Source: Mycoplasma sp. CAG:877
GTDB taxonomy: Bacteria; Bacillota_I; Bacilli_A; RF39; UBA660
Direction of reading: 5' to 3'
Assembly (NCBI GenBank): GCA_000433455.1
Contig: HF992498.1
Span: 1-10,998 of the forward strand
DNA length: 10,998 nucleotides
The position numbers were made by a program, and so were the translations under genes. Below the pieces are notes generated by a model. It was given only the letters and a program-made list of their open reading frames with translations. It was not told the DNA's origin and made no database searches. Below, in pieces: positions 1-7,049 of this stretch. The first letter of the stretch is position 1. Each line of letters opens with the position of its first letter.

Positions 1-25
1 AAGTCCATTAATTAACTGACTTCTT

Positions 26-55
26 AAGTTTACAATACTTTTTAAACTTTTGCAA
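26..55 (-). promoter_or_regulatory. possible promoter with inverted-repeat operator for a gene beyond the left edge
   Basis: On the minus strand a -35-like TTGCAA (50-55) and a -10-like TAAACT (27-32) are separated by 17 bp. A perfect 7-bp inverted repeat (AAGTTTA at 26-32, TAAACTT at 43-49, 10-bp gap) covers the -10 and spacer, where a repressor could bind. No SD precedes the only nearby ATG (8-6), and the gene it would serve is off the window. In DNA this AT-rich the match could be chance. Bases 1-111 hold nothing else I can identify. Confidence 0.2.
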
Positions 56-108
56 GAGAAAATTAATTTTTTTAAATATATTTCCCAACTGCAATAATAG
101 AATACTAT

Positions 109-154
109 AAAAAAAGTAAGAAAGTCAAGTGTTTTTTACTCTTTTCTTACTTTT
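109..154 (-). terminator. intrinsic terminator of the P-type ATPase gene, overlapping its 3' end
   Basis: Read on the minus strand, AAAAGTAAGAAA (154-143) pairs with TTTCTTACTTTT (123-112) across a 19-nt loop, and a run of seven T (115-109) follows. The first arm lies in the last codons of the ATPase (the stop is at 136-138), so the terminator is partly coding. The stem is perfect over 12 bp but A/T-rich and the loop is long, hence moderate confidence. Confidence 0.6.
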
Positions 155-2454
155 AATTCTAAATAATTAATTGTTTTCTCAAACGTATAATACATAAAGT
201 GTGCAAATGCTATACATATTGCAATAATTACTACCATTTTTAAGTCCAATGTCGAGAACGAAAACAAGGTTCTAAATCCAAAGAAACCAGTAATATATAA
301 TGATACCATTGCTACAAATAAGCAAGATCTCAAAGGATTAAATGGTAAACAAGTCTTAAATAGCAACATAAAAGCAACATATCCCGTAACAACAGCTGAC
401 AAAGTTGAAGTCTGTTCATACGTAAAATTAAACATCTTACTAGCAATAAATACTACTAAAATATTTAAAATTATTGTAAATGCCGGTGGTACTGCTCTTT
501 TTAAAACTCTCTTCAAAAAATGTTTTTGTACTAAATCATAATTATCTTGTAGTGCTAAAATAAATGATGGTATTCCAACGGTTACCGTACTAGCAAGTGA
601 TAACTGAATTGGTATAAATGGATATGGCATATCAATAAAGATAAAGATAATTGCTAATAAAGTAGCATATATTGTCTTAACTAAAAATAATGATGAACTC
701 TTCTCAATATTATTAATAGTTCTTCTCCCCTCTGCCACTACATAAGGCATAGATGAAAAGTTTGAATCCAATAAAACTAGTTGACTAACATTCTTAGTCG
801 CATCAGATCCAGATGCCATTGCTACTGAACAGTCTGCTTTCTTTAAAGCCAAGACATCATTAACTCCATCCCCTGTCATCGCAACCGTATGACCTAAATG
901 TTGTAGTGCCAAAACAATAGTCTTCTTCTGTTCCGGAGTAACTCTACCAAAAATATCATACTCCTCTACTGCTTTTAATATATCCTCATCGTTCTTTAAA
1001 GTAGTTGCATCAATTAATTTAGCTTTTTCTGGAAAACCAGCTCTACAAGCAATACCATAAACCGTATTAGGATTATCTCCTGAAATAATTTTTAAAGTAA
1101 CACCTTGTTCTTTAAAATATTGTAACGTTTCATTAGCATCACTTCTAATCTTATCTTGTAACAAAAGTAAAGCAATCGGTCTAACATCATCTAAATCCTT
1201 ATCCTTAGCCTCTCCTAACAAAATAACTCTATACTCCCTCGTATATTCTTCTACTTTTTTCATAATAGAATCATTTTTCTTTAAAATAAACTCCGCTGCC
1301 CCCACAACATAAACTCTATCTTTCAAAACAATCCCTGAATATTTCTTTGCTGAAGAAAAAGGTAAATTCTTAACAACCTCAAAACTATCTCTCTTCCCAT
1401 ACTTATCTAATAAAGCAATAGCAGTCGGATTATTTTCTCCTAAACTATTATTAATATTACCAATTATCTCTCCAATATCATCATCAGTAAATAAAACTTC
1501 AGCAGCAACTTCCATCTTACCTTCCGTAATTGTTCCTGTCTTATCTAAACACAAAGTATCAACCCTAGCCAAAGTCTCGATACAGTATAAATCCTGTACC
1601 AATACCTTTCTCTTTGAAAGTCTAATTACACTAACTGCTAAAACTGTACTAGTAAGTAAAACTAACCCTTCCGGAATCATTCCTATTAAAGCCGCAACTG
1701 TCGAAACAACAGCTTGTGAAACAGTATTCCCTTCTATATACATCTGCCTACTAAATAAAAGTATTCCAACTGGTACAATTAAAAATGATATCGTTGAAAT
1801 AATCTTATTTAAACTTCTCATAATCTCCGAAGAAACTGCTTTTATATATTTAGTATCACTAGAAATCTTAGCCGTATAATTATCATACCCAATATGTTCA
1901 ACCTGACAAACTGCCTTACCAGATACTATAAAACTTCCCGATAATAACATATCTCCTTTTTTCTTAAACACCGTATCAGCTTCTCCTGTAATAAAAGACT
2001 CATCAACTTCAACCTCTCCATCTCTAATTACAGAATCAACAACTATCTGATTACCTATTTCTACTTCTATAATATCGTCTAAAACAATCTCATTAATTCC
2101 TATTTCTTTTTCTATTGAATCCCTCACAACGCGTATCTTAGAAGCCGCAACTACTTTTAACTTGTCCAAAGTTTTCTTACTTCTAAGTTCCTGAATAATA
2201 CTAATCAACGTATTAATAGTAATTATTATGATAAATGTCAAATTTTTAAATGATCCAACACATATAACCGCAACTGCCAAAATTATATTAATAATATTAA
2301 ATAAAGTTATAACATTTTCTCTAATTATTTCAGAAACAGTCTTAGTACCAACTTCTGTATCTATATTTACTAATTTATCTTCTATTCTCTTATTAACTTC
2401 ATAATTAGTTAATCCAACTTTTATATCTGGATTATATCTTTCTACTTTCTTCAT
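136..2454 (-). CDS. P-type cation-translocating ATPase (CtpE/P2-like)
   Basis: This 772-residue integral membrane pump couples ATP hydrolysis to cation transport. All core P-type motifs are visible: actuator TGE (156-158), M4 motif PEGL (261-264), phosphorylation motif DKTGT (304-308), SGDNP (458-462) and hinge TGDGVND (527-533). Hydrophobic segments cluster at about 44-90, 215-285 and 590-765. There is no N-terminal CxxC metal-binding domain and no CPx motif, which excludes heavy-metal P1B pumps. PEGL followed by VLLTS, and the segment at 616-635 containing QLSLAST and GIPSFILAL, resemble the actinobacterial CtpE-type group, for which Ca2+ uptake has been reported. Substrate assignment to Ca2+, Mg2+ or another cation is inference. 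The start is set by the SD AGGTGAA at 2461-2467, 6 nt upstream. It is a single-gene unit divergent from the tRNA gene, and the length is normal for a P-type ATPase lacking extra domains. Confidence 0.93.
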   Translation of the reverse strand: MKKVERYNPDIKVGLTNYEVNKRIEDKLVNIDTEVGTKTVSEIIRENVITLFNIINIILAVAVICVGSFKNLTFIIIITINTLISIIQELRSKKTLDKLKVVAASKIRVVRDSIEKEIGINEIVLDDIIEVEIGNQIVVDSVIRDGEVEVDESFITGEADTVFKKKGDMLLSGSFIVSGKAVCQVEHIGYDNYTAKISSDTKYIKAVSSEIMRSLNKIISTISFLIVPVGILLFSRQMYIEGNTVSQAVVSTVAALIGMIPEGLVLLTSTVLAVSVIRLSKRKVLVQDLYCIETLARVDTLCLDKTGTITEGKMEVAAEVLFTDDDIGEIIGNINNSLGENNPTAIALLDKYGKRDSFEVVKNLPFSSAKKYSGIVLKDRVYVVGAAEFILKKNDSIMKKVEEYTREYRVILLGEAKDKDLDDVRPIALLLLQDKIRSDANETLQYFKEQGVTLKIISGDNPNTVYGIACRAGFPEKAKLIDATTLKNDEDILKAVEEYDIFGRVTPEQKKTIVLALQHLGHTVAMTGDGVNDVLALKKADCSVAMASGSDATKNVSQLVLLDSNFSSMPYVVAEGRRTINNIEKSSSLFLVKTIYATLLAIIFIFIDMPYPFIPIQLSLASTVTVGIPSFILALQDNYDLVQKHFLKRVLKRAVPPAFTIILNILVVFIASKMFNFTYEQTSTLSAVVTGYVAFMLLFKTCLPFNPLRSCLFVAMVSLYITGFFGFRTLFSFSTLDLKMVVIIAICIAFAHFMYYTFEKTINYLELKVRKE

Positions 2455-2478
2455 TTTCGCTTCACCTACACTAATTAG

Positions 2479-2507
2479 AATATATCATAAATACTTAAAT
2501 TAGTCTA
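2479..2507 (-). promoter_or_regulatory. promoter of the P-type ATPase gene
   Basis: The minus strand carries -35 TAGACT (2502-2507), a 17-bp spacer, and -10 TATATT (2479-2484) preceded by TGA, an extended -10 (TGn). Transcription would start near 2472, giving a leader of about 18 nt that contains the SD. The TGn-plus--10 arrangement recurs at four other genes in this window. Confidence 0.5.
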
Positions 2508-2560
2508 TCAACACAACTCAACAAAATGTTAACTATTTAAAACTTTTATCAAAAAAGTAC

Positions 2561-2589
2561 TTGTCAACTATCAATTTTTAGTATAAAAT
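2561..2589 (+). promoter_or_regulatory. promoter of the tRNA-Lys gene
   Basis: TTGTCA (2561-2566) and TAAAAT (2584-2589) are separated by exactly 17 bp, each 5 of 6 to the sigma-70/SigA consensus. The predicted start near 2596 lies about 14 nt before the mature tRNA 5' end at 2610. It faces away from the ATPase promoter, so the two units are divergent. Confidence 0.7.
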
Positions 2590-2609
2590 AAATTATGCAA
2601 TCAAGAAAT

Positions 2610-2685
2610 GGGCTGTTAGCTCAGTTGGTAGAGCAACTGACTCTTAATCAGTGGGTCTAGGGTTCGAATCCCTAACAGCCCACCA
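2610..2685 (+). tRNA. tRNA-Lys (anticodon CUU), CCA encoded
   Basis: A complete 76-nt cloverleaf can be folded by eye. The acceptor stem GGGCTGT (2610-2616) pairs with ACAGCCC (2675-2681), followed by discriminator A and an encoded CCA (2683-2685). The D-arm contains AGCTCAGTTGGTAGAGC. Anticodon stem ACTGA/TCAGT encloses loop CTCTTAA, giving anticodon CTT, which reads the Lys codon AAG. The T-arm is TAGGG-TTCGAAT-CCCTA. It is a solitary gene with its own promoter and terminator, between two minus-strand units. I see no duplicated tRNA 3' end nearby, so there is no sign of an integrated element using it as an attachment site. Confidence 0.97.
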
Positions 2686-2701
2686 TTTATATTGATTACA
2701 C

Positions 2702-2734
2702 AAATCTAACAAGCATTATTTGTTAGATTTTTTT
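2702..2734 (+). terminator. intrinsic terminator of the tRNA-Lys gene
   Basis: AAATCTAACAA (2702-2712) pairs perfectly with TTGTTAGATTT (2720-2730) around a 7-nt loop. The downstream T run extends to 2734. It lies 17 nt after the tRNA CCA end. Confidence 0.85.
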
Positions 2735-2773
2735 GTTACACAGATCAAAACAAAAATTATCATAAATCCATAC

Positions 2774-2814
2774 AAAAAGGCAATAATGATGAATCTTATC
2801 ATTATTGTCTTTTT
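2774..2814 (-). terminator. bidirectional terminator at the end of the cell-wall operon
   Basis: A 17-bp hairpin pairs 2774-2790 with 2798-2814 around a 7-nt loop, with one non-Watson-Crick position (2780/2808), which is G-U when read on plus. Five A on the left and five T on the right give a U tract in both directions. It lies 28 bp beyond the stop of the C26 hydrolase, so it ends the minus-strand operon and backs up the tRNA terminator on plus. Confidence 0.85.
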
Positions 2815-2842
2815 AATTAAAAAATACCACTAAGTAACAACT

Positions 2843-3433
2843 TCATTCACTCTTAACAAATGTTTCTAATAAATCTCGACTCCAACTATCATACTCAAGC
2901 ATTCTCTCTGGATGCCATTGTACTCCTATTTGAAACACACCATTATTTCCCTCGATTGCTTCAATCAATCCATCATCACTATAACCAACCACCCTAAATA
3001 AGTGACTATTACTAATAGTTTGTAAATGATGTGAATTAACCATAATCCTAGAATTACCAAATATTTCTTTCAAAGCACCATCACTTAAAGTGACTCCATG
3101 TACATATCCTTCATTTCTCTTATGACTATCATTTCCAATAGGAATTAATCCAAGGGAACTACCATATAGACACATTGATTGCATTCCTTGACAAATACCA
3201 AGTAACTTCAACTTATTCTCTAAAGCATATGAAATTAAATAAAAATCGATTGGCCCAACATCATCTCCACCAGTAAGTAAAATACCATCTACACGACTTA
3301 ATTTATCTTCGAGCTCTTTTCTAGAATCATTATCATTAATTAAAATGACTGTTCCACCAAATTTTTCTATTCCCTTAACATAATATTCATTTGCAACATC
3401 CGAATTTTCTCTTCTAATTAAAACACCTATCAT
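2843..3433 (-). CDS. compact class-I glutamine-amidotransferase-fold hydrolase (peptidase C26-like)
   Basis: This 196-residue predicted cytoplasmic enzyme resembles the gamma-glutamyl hydrolase / PuuD branch of class-I glutamine amidotransferases, which cleave gamma-glutamyl amide bonds through a Cys-His-Glu triad. Visible motifs are TGGDDVGP (54-61), nucleophile elbow GICQGMQ with Cys81, NSHH (133-136), and WHPE with His174 and Glu176. Known family members are often about 230-250 residues. The gap between TGGDD and the nucleophile is short here: the usual proline/tyrosine-rich loop of roughly 15-20 residues seems missing, so the substrate may differ. It is last in an operon behind MurF and Ddl, 16 bp after the ddl stop. 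No SD is visible before the ATG, and a stable hairpin sits in the junction, so translational coupling or low expression is likely. MIGVLIRREN looks like the family's first beta strand, which supports this start. The physiological substrate is unknown. A role on gamma-D-Glu bonds of cell-wall peptides is inference from linkage. Confidence 0.82.
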   Translation of the reverse strand: MIGVLIRRENSDVANEYYVKGIEKFGGTVILINDNDSRKELEDKLSRVDGILLTGGDDVGPIDFYLISYALENKLKLLGICQGMQSMCLYGSSLGLIPIGNDSHKRNEGYVHGVTLSDGALKEIFGNSRIMVNSHHLQTISNSHLFRVVGYSDDGLIEAIEGNNGVFQIGVQWHPERMLEYDSWSRDLLETFVKSE

Positions 3434-3467
3434 AAAGAAAAAAGAAAAGTTATCTTAACTTTCCTTT
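3434..3467 (-). terminator. terminator-like hairpin in the ddl/C26 junction (attenuator candidate)
   Basis: On the minus strand AAAGGAAAGTTA (3467-3456) pairs with TAACTTTTCTTT (3452-3441) over 12 bp with one G-U and a 3-nt loop. TTTCTTT then runs directly into the ATG of the C26 gene. The ddl stop codon (3452-3450) begins the second arm, and the only purine-rich SD-like tract (GGAAAG) is inside the first arm. It could end part of the transcripts, or link translation of the downstream gene to ribosomes finishing ddl. Confidence 0.55.
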
Positions 3468-4670
3468 AGCTCCTTTCATACCTTTAACTCCACCATTAGC
3501 AGCAAATCCCTGTAAAATATTAGAATCAAATGAATGAGTCTTACTAATTCTCTTCTTATATTCTTTAATTCCAATATTAATCATTTCATCTAACATACTA
3601 GTAAAGTCAACACCTTTAGCCTCCCATAAATAGAAAGCCAAACTTCCCGGAATAGAATTAATTTCATTTACATATACTTTTTTCGCTTTTTCATCAATTA
3701 GAAAATCTATTCTAGAGTTGCCAGCAGAACCAAGTGCTTTAAATGCCTTAACAGCTATCTCTTCGACTTCCTTACGTAATTTTTCATCAATATCAGCTGG
3801 TAATTTTCTATTAGTTGAAGCCATACCTTTAGAAGCCTTAACTGGAGCTTTTCCTTTTAACTTACCATTCTTACCTCCGCCAATATATTTATCAGCATAA
3901 GTTAAGAATTTATTTCCAGATAATACTTCTTCTATCTCACTAACCTTTTGATGTTCATAGTTACCCATAACCGCAATATTAACTTCAACTAAGTTTTTAA
4001 CAACTTCTTCAACTACAATCTTAGAATCGTATTGAATTGCTTCATCTATTCCTTCTACTAAACTTTCCTCATCTTCACATACACTAATACCAACAGAAGA
4101 TCCCGTAGTAGCAGGTTTTACTATAACTGGATATTTTAGTTTAGAAACCTTCTTAATAACTGCATCTTTATCGTGTTTATAATCAGCATCATAAAACCAA
4201 ACATAATCAGTCATTGGAAGTCCAGTTCCAGCCCATACATCTTTCATAAAAGCTTTATCTTGTCCAACAACAGCAGCATATACATTAGGTCCTACAAATG
4301 GAACCCCTATAGTTTGTAAATAGCCCTGTAAAACACCATCTTCAACATTTGTCCCATGAACTATTGGGAAAATAATATCAACTTCCTTAACAATAGTTCT
4401 AGGAAACTTCTTCTTTTGTAATACATAAGCACCATTTTTATAATATAAAACAACATTCTTTGCATACTTCTTAATTAAAGATAAATCTTGATATACATCA
4501 ATATCTTTTAACATATCCCCAGTATACCATTCCCTATCCTTAGTAATATAAATTGGAATAATCTCATATTTTTCCTGATCCATTTTGTTCATGGCTTGAA
4601 TAGCCGAAATAATACTTACCTCGTGTTCAACTGTTTCTCCCCCAAAAACAACACCAACTTTAATTCTCAT
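3450..4670 (-). CDS. ddl: D-alanine--D-alanine ligase
   Basis: This cytoplasmic ATP-grasp enzyme joins two D-Ala to form the dipeptide that MurF adds to the peptidoglycan precursor. At 406 residues it is longer than most Ddl proteins (about 300-370). Family landmarks include the N-terminal segment GGETVEHEVSI (10-20, Glu15 for the first D-Ala), VEDGVLQGYL (109-118), KPATTGSSVGIS (185-196) and the metal-binding NEINSIPGS (335-343). K261-Y262 in the omega loop matches the Lys-Tyr pair of D-Ala-D-Ala ligases rather than the His of VanA-type D-Ala-D-Lac ligases, so normal vancomycin-sensitive precursors are expected. Two oddities are a Gly/Lys-rich insertion after that pair (about 263-293) and a Gly/Lys-rich C-terminal tail (389-406). 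The SD AGGAGG overlaps the murF stop, and the intergenic gap is 14 bp, showing tight translational coupling. Confidence 0.96.
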   Translation of the reverse strand: MRIKVGVVFGGETVEHEVSIISAIQAMNKMDQEKYEIIPIYITKDREWYTGDMLKDIDVYQDLSLIKKYAKNVVLYYKNGAYVLQKKKFPRTIVKEVDIIFPIVHGTNVEDGVLQGYLQTIGVPFVGPNVYAAVVGQDKAFMKDVWAGTGLPMTDYVWFYDADYKHDKDAVIKKVSKLKYPVIVKPATTGSSVGISVCEDEESLVEGIDEAIQYDSKIVVEEVVKNLVEVNIAVMGNYEHQKVSEIEEVLSGNKFLTYADKYIGGGKNGKLKGKAPVKASKGMASTNRKLPADIDEKLRKEVEEIAVKAFKALGSAGNSRIDFLIDEKAKKVYVNEINSIPGSLAFYLWEAKGVDFTSMLDEMINIGIKEYKKRISKTHSFDSNILQGFAANGGVKGMKGAKGKLR

Positions 4671-4684
4671 ATCTAAAAATCCTC

Positions 4685-6298
4685 CTACTCATTATATGTA
4701 TCTGGCAAATCATTTTCAAATAACGCAAATATATCATCTTTGCCATTATATATACTATTAATAAAAGCATACGCTTCTCTAACATCATTAAATACTATTA
4801 TTTTCTCTTTGTCAAATCCTTGTGTTAATAAACCTTCATAAATTGGTTTAGTCCTCTTTTCTCCAATTAGTATGACATAATCTGCAACCTCAGCAATTTC
4901 TTCACCAAATTGTTTATTATAAAACTCTTCTTTTTCCCCAAGTTCAACCATTCCTGGAGTAACAACAATTTTTATACCATTCATCATTCCCAAAACATGA
5001 CAAGCATTCTTCGCTCCAACAGGATTAGAATTATATGCATCATCAATTTGATAAAAATTACCAATTTTTTTAAGTTCCAATCTATGTTCAGTCGGCCTAA
5101 CTAACTTAACAGCATCAGCTAGTTCTTCAAGTGAAATACCAAATTCCATTCCACAAGCAATACCAGCTAATATATTATAAACATTATGCTCACCTAACAA
5201 CTTAGTTTCAAAGTGATAAGTTTTTTTATCATTCTTAAACATAATATCAAAACTAGTCCCTCTATAAGTATACTTTATATTAAAAGCTCTAATATCAACA
5301 TCATTATTATTAATGCCTATCCAAATAGTTCTAACTTTATTTTTCAACTTATAACTAACTTGTTTCGAATCGTCACCATTAAGTATCGCAAAACCATCAC
5401 TAGGAAGGGACTCGATCAATTCAAACTTTGCCTTAACAATATTTTCTTCACTTCCAAACGACTCTAAATGTGCCGTTCCAATAGTAGTAAGAATACCATA
5501 CTTTGGTTTAACAAAATCACAAAGTGATTTTATTTCTCCTCTAACATAAGCTCCCATTTCAGCTATAAAAATATCAGTAAATATATCCAAATGATTATTA
5601 ATAGTCATCATCAATCCATAATCAGTATTTAAATTTTTAGGAGTAGCTAAAGCATTGTATTTAACATTTAAAATATCACTCAATATATTTTTAGAACTAG
5701 TCTTACCATAACTTCCTGTAATACCAATTATTTTTAAATTAGTCATTCCTCTAAGTTTATGTTTAGCTTTATTTTTATAATATATATATACAAATTTTTC
5801 TATAGGTTTATTAATAATATTAGCAATAAATACAACAAATGGATTTAAGTATATCATAATATAACTAAGTAAAATCAATTTCCAAGTAAGTGCCAAATCA
5901 TTTATATTAAATAACGAAATAACAACTGGTATCAAATATAAAACACTAGTAGTAACAATAAGTCTTTTTATTCTCTTAGTAATAACTAATGGTTTTTTAT
6001 TTTGATCAGTTTCTATTTTTTTCTTCCACTTTAAACCTAATAAAAAATCAAACCCAATAACAACAAGACTAACTATAACTGTAGAATATTTAATATCATA
6101 AAGTATTAAACTTTCCACTAACAAAATACCAATAACTATTAAGTCTAAATCTAAAAATTGATTCTTAGTCTTAAATAACCATTTTATATATCGATTATTC
6201 TCATTGTAAAGGTTTTGCTGTAACATATGTAATATACGTTTTGTCTTATAAAATAATAAGAAAAGGAATGATAAAAATAATAATATTTTTAAAACCAT
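4685..6298 (-). CDS. murF: membrane-anchored MurF-type ligase (UDP-MurNAc-tripeptide--D-Ala-D-Ala ligase)
   Basis: This 537-residue protein joins an N-terminal membrane region to a full Mur ligase. Hydrophobic segments lie at about 2-17, 50-66, 71-91, 112-131 and 138-162, and a conserved-looking HMLQQNLYNENNRYIKW motif follows the first (24-40). The catalytic part begins near 186, with ATP-binding GSYGKTSS (195-202), AEMGA (246-250), GTAHLESFGS (274-283), GEHNVYNILAG (369-379), EHRLE (404-408) and DDAYNSNP (419-426). The C-terminal FENDLPDTY resembles the LLENDLPDNY-type ending I recall in related Firmicutes proteins. The reaction would be ATP-dependent attachment of D-Ala-D-Ala to UDP-MurNAc-tripeptide, next to the Ddl that supplies the dipeptide. 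Classical MurF (about 450 residues) is soluble, so this one is probably held at the inner face of the membrane. The SD AGGAGG (6305-6310) overlaps the upstream hydrolase stop. Exact acceptor specificity within the Mur ligase family is inferred from ddl linkage. Confidence 0.88.
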   Translation of the reverse strand: MVLKILLFLSFLFLLFYKTKRILHMLQQNLYNENNRYIKWLFKTKNQFLDLDLIVIGILLVESLILYDIKYSTVIVSLVVIGFDFLLGLKWKKKIETDQNKKPLVITKRIKRLIVTTSVLYLIPVVISLFNINDLALTWKLILLSYIMIYLNPFVVFIANIINKPIEKFVYIYYKNKAKHKLRGMTNLKIIGITGSYGKTSSKNILSDILNVKYNALATPKNLNTDYGLMMTINNHLDIFTDIFIAEMGAYVRGEIKSLCDFVKPKYGILTTIGTAHLESFGSEENIVKAKFELIESLPSDGFAILNGDDSKQVSYKLKNKVRTIWIGINNNDVDIRAFNIKYTYRGTSFDIMFKNDKKTYHFETKLLGEHNVYNILAGIACGMEFGISLEELADAVKLVRPTEHRLELKKIGNFYQIDDAYNSNPVGAKNACHVLGMMNGIKIVVTPGMVELGEKEEFYNKQFGEEIAEVADYVILIGEKRTKPIYEGLLTQGFDKEKIIVFNDVREAYAFINSIYNGKDDIFALFENDLPDTYNE

Positions 6299-6308
6299 AT
6301 TATCCCTC

Positions 6309-7028
6309 CTAAATAAAGCTATTTAATATATTTATAACTTGCCCTAAATTCTCTAGATAAGCATAATGTGTCCCTGGCAAAACAATAAGTGCCGCATCTA
6401 TCATTATTTTTTCAAGCTCTCTAGCTTCTTTAACTGGAACCGCTTCATCATGTTCACCCCAAATTAGTAATGTTGGTTCCTCTATTCTCCTAGCAAAAGA
6501 TGCCAAATCTTCATTAACAACATTTACCAAAGTTTGTCTCATTATCGGACTTGCAGCTCTATAATCAGGAGAACCAATATATTGTTTCATAAAATCACCA
6601 AACTTATCCATGCCAGGTAACTTTTTTATTTTCTTTAAAATTCTTACCGATAAAGTCAACTCTTCTTTTTCCTTCATACAAGGACTACCAAATAAAACCA
6701 ATTTATTAATAGGATTATCTGCTGAAAAATATATAGCAACTCTTCCACCAAAGGAATGTCCAATAACAGTAGGTTTCTTAATATTTAATTTTTCAACTAA
6801 TTTTTCTACTAAAACGGCATAATTTCTTACAGACCAAGCAACTGGCGGCTCACTACTTTCACCAAAACCAGGAAAATCAATAATTGTAATTCTATGATTA
6901 CTACATAAGTTATCCCCTAGTGGCCTCATCATTTGTATATTTTGTCCCCATCCATGCAAAAGTAAAACATCACTACCTTCACCATATTGTATGTAATTAA
7001 CTTCTACATTGTCTATCTTAATTTTCAT
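6309..7028 (-). CDS. alpha/beta-fold hydrolase
   Basis: This 239-residue predicted cytoplasmic serine hydrolase opens the murF-ddl operon. It has the oxyanion-loop HGWG (25-28), nucleophile elbow GHSFGG with Ser92, acid Asp194 in GEHDEAVP, and His221 in GTHYAYLE, a complete Ser-Asp-His triad. DFPGFGESS (51-59) is typical of the MhpC/lipase-like branch, and the cap region lies at about 120-175. No signal peptide or membrane segment is seen. I place the start at the ATG at 7028, preceded by GGTGAT. A longer frame from TTG at 7061 would begin upstream of the promoter and has no SD. The stop codon overlaps the murF SD, so the two are probably translationally coupled. The substrate cannot be read from the sequence; ester or thioester hydrolysis linked to envelope synthesis is only a guess. 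Confidence 0.88.
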   Translation of the reverse strand: MKIKIDNVEVNYIQYGEGSDVLLLHGWGQNIQMMRPLGDNLCSNHRITIIDFPGFGESSEPPVAWSVRNYAVLVEKLVEKLNIKKPTVIGHSFGGRVAIYFSADNPINKLVLFGSPCMKEKEELTLSVRILKKIKKLPGMDKFGDFMKQYIGSPDYRAASPIMRQTLVNVVNEDLASFARRIEEPTLLIWGEHDEAVPVKEARELEKIMIDAALIVLPGTHYAYLENLGQVINILNSFI

Positions 7029-7049
7029 GCACTTATCACCCATATAAGA

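Noticed and set aside
2471..2503. CTAATT/AATTAG inverted repeat around the ATPase -10
   Set aside because: Only six A/T-rich base pairs far apart; expected by chance in this composition.
2610..2685. tRNA gene as an attachment site for an integrated element
   Set aside because: There is no second copy of the tRNA 3' end, no integrase and no mobile genes in the window.
2812..2845. Read-through of TGA as Trp (Mycoplasma code) at the end of the C26 gene
   Set aside because: The terminator hairpin starts at 2814, and reading through would put its stem in the coding region. All Trp codons checked are TGG, so TGA is best taken as stop.
3882..3890. VanA-like D-Ala-D-Lac specificity of the ligase
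   Set aside because: The omega loop carries Lys-Tyr (261-262), as in D-Ala-D-Ala ligases, and no vanH or vanX neighbour is present.
3718..3900. Short plus-strand open frame inside ddl
   Set aside because: It is antisense to conserved Ddl motifs, with no SD; a shadow of the real gene. The same applies to plus-strand frames at 4910-5104, 5213-5467, 6610-6822 and 8097-8420.
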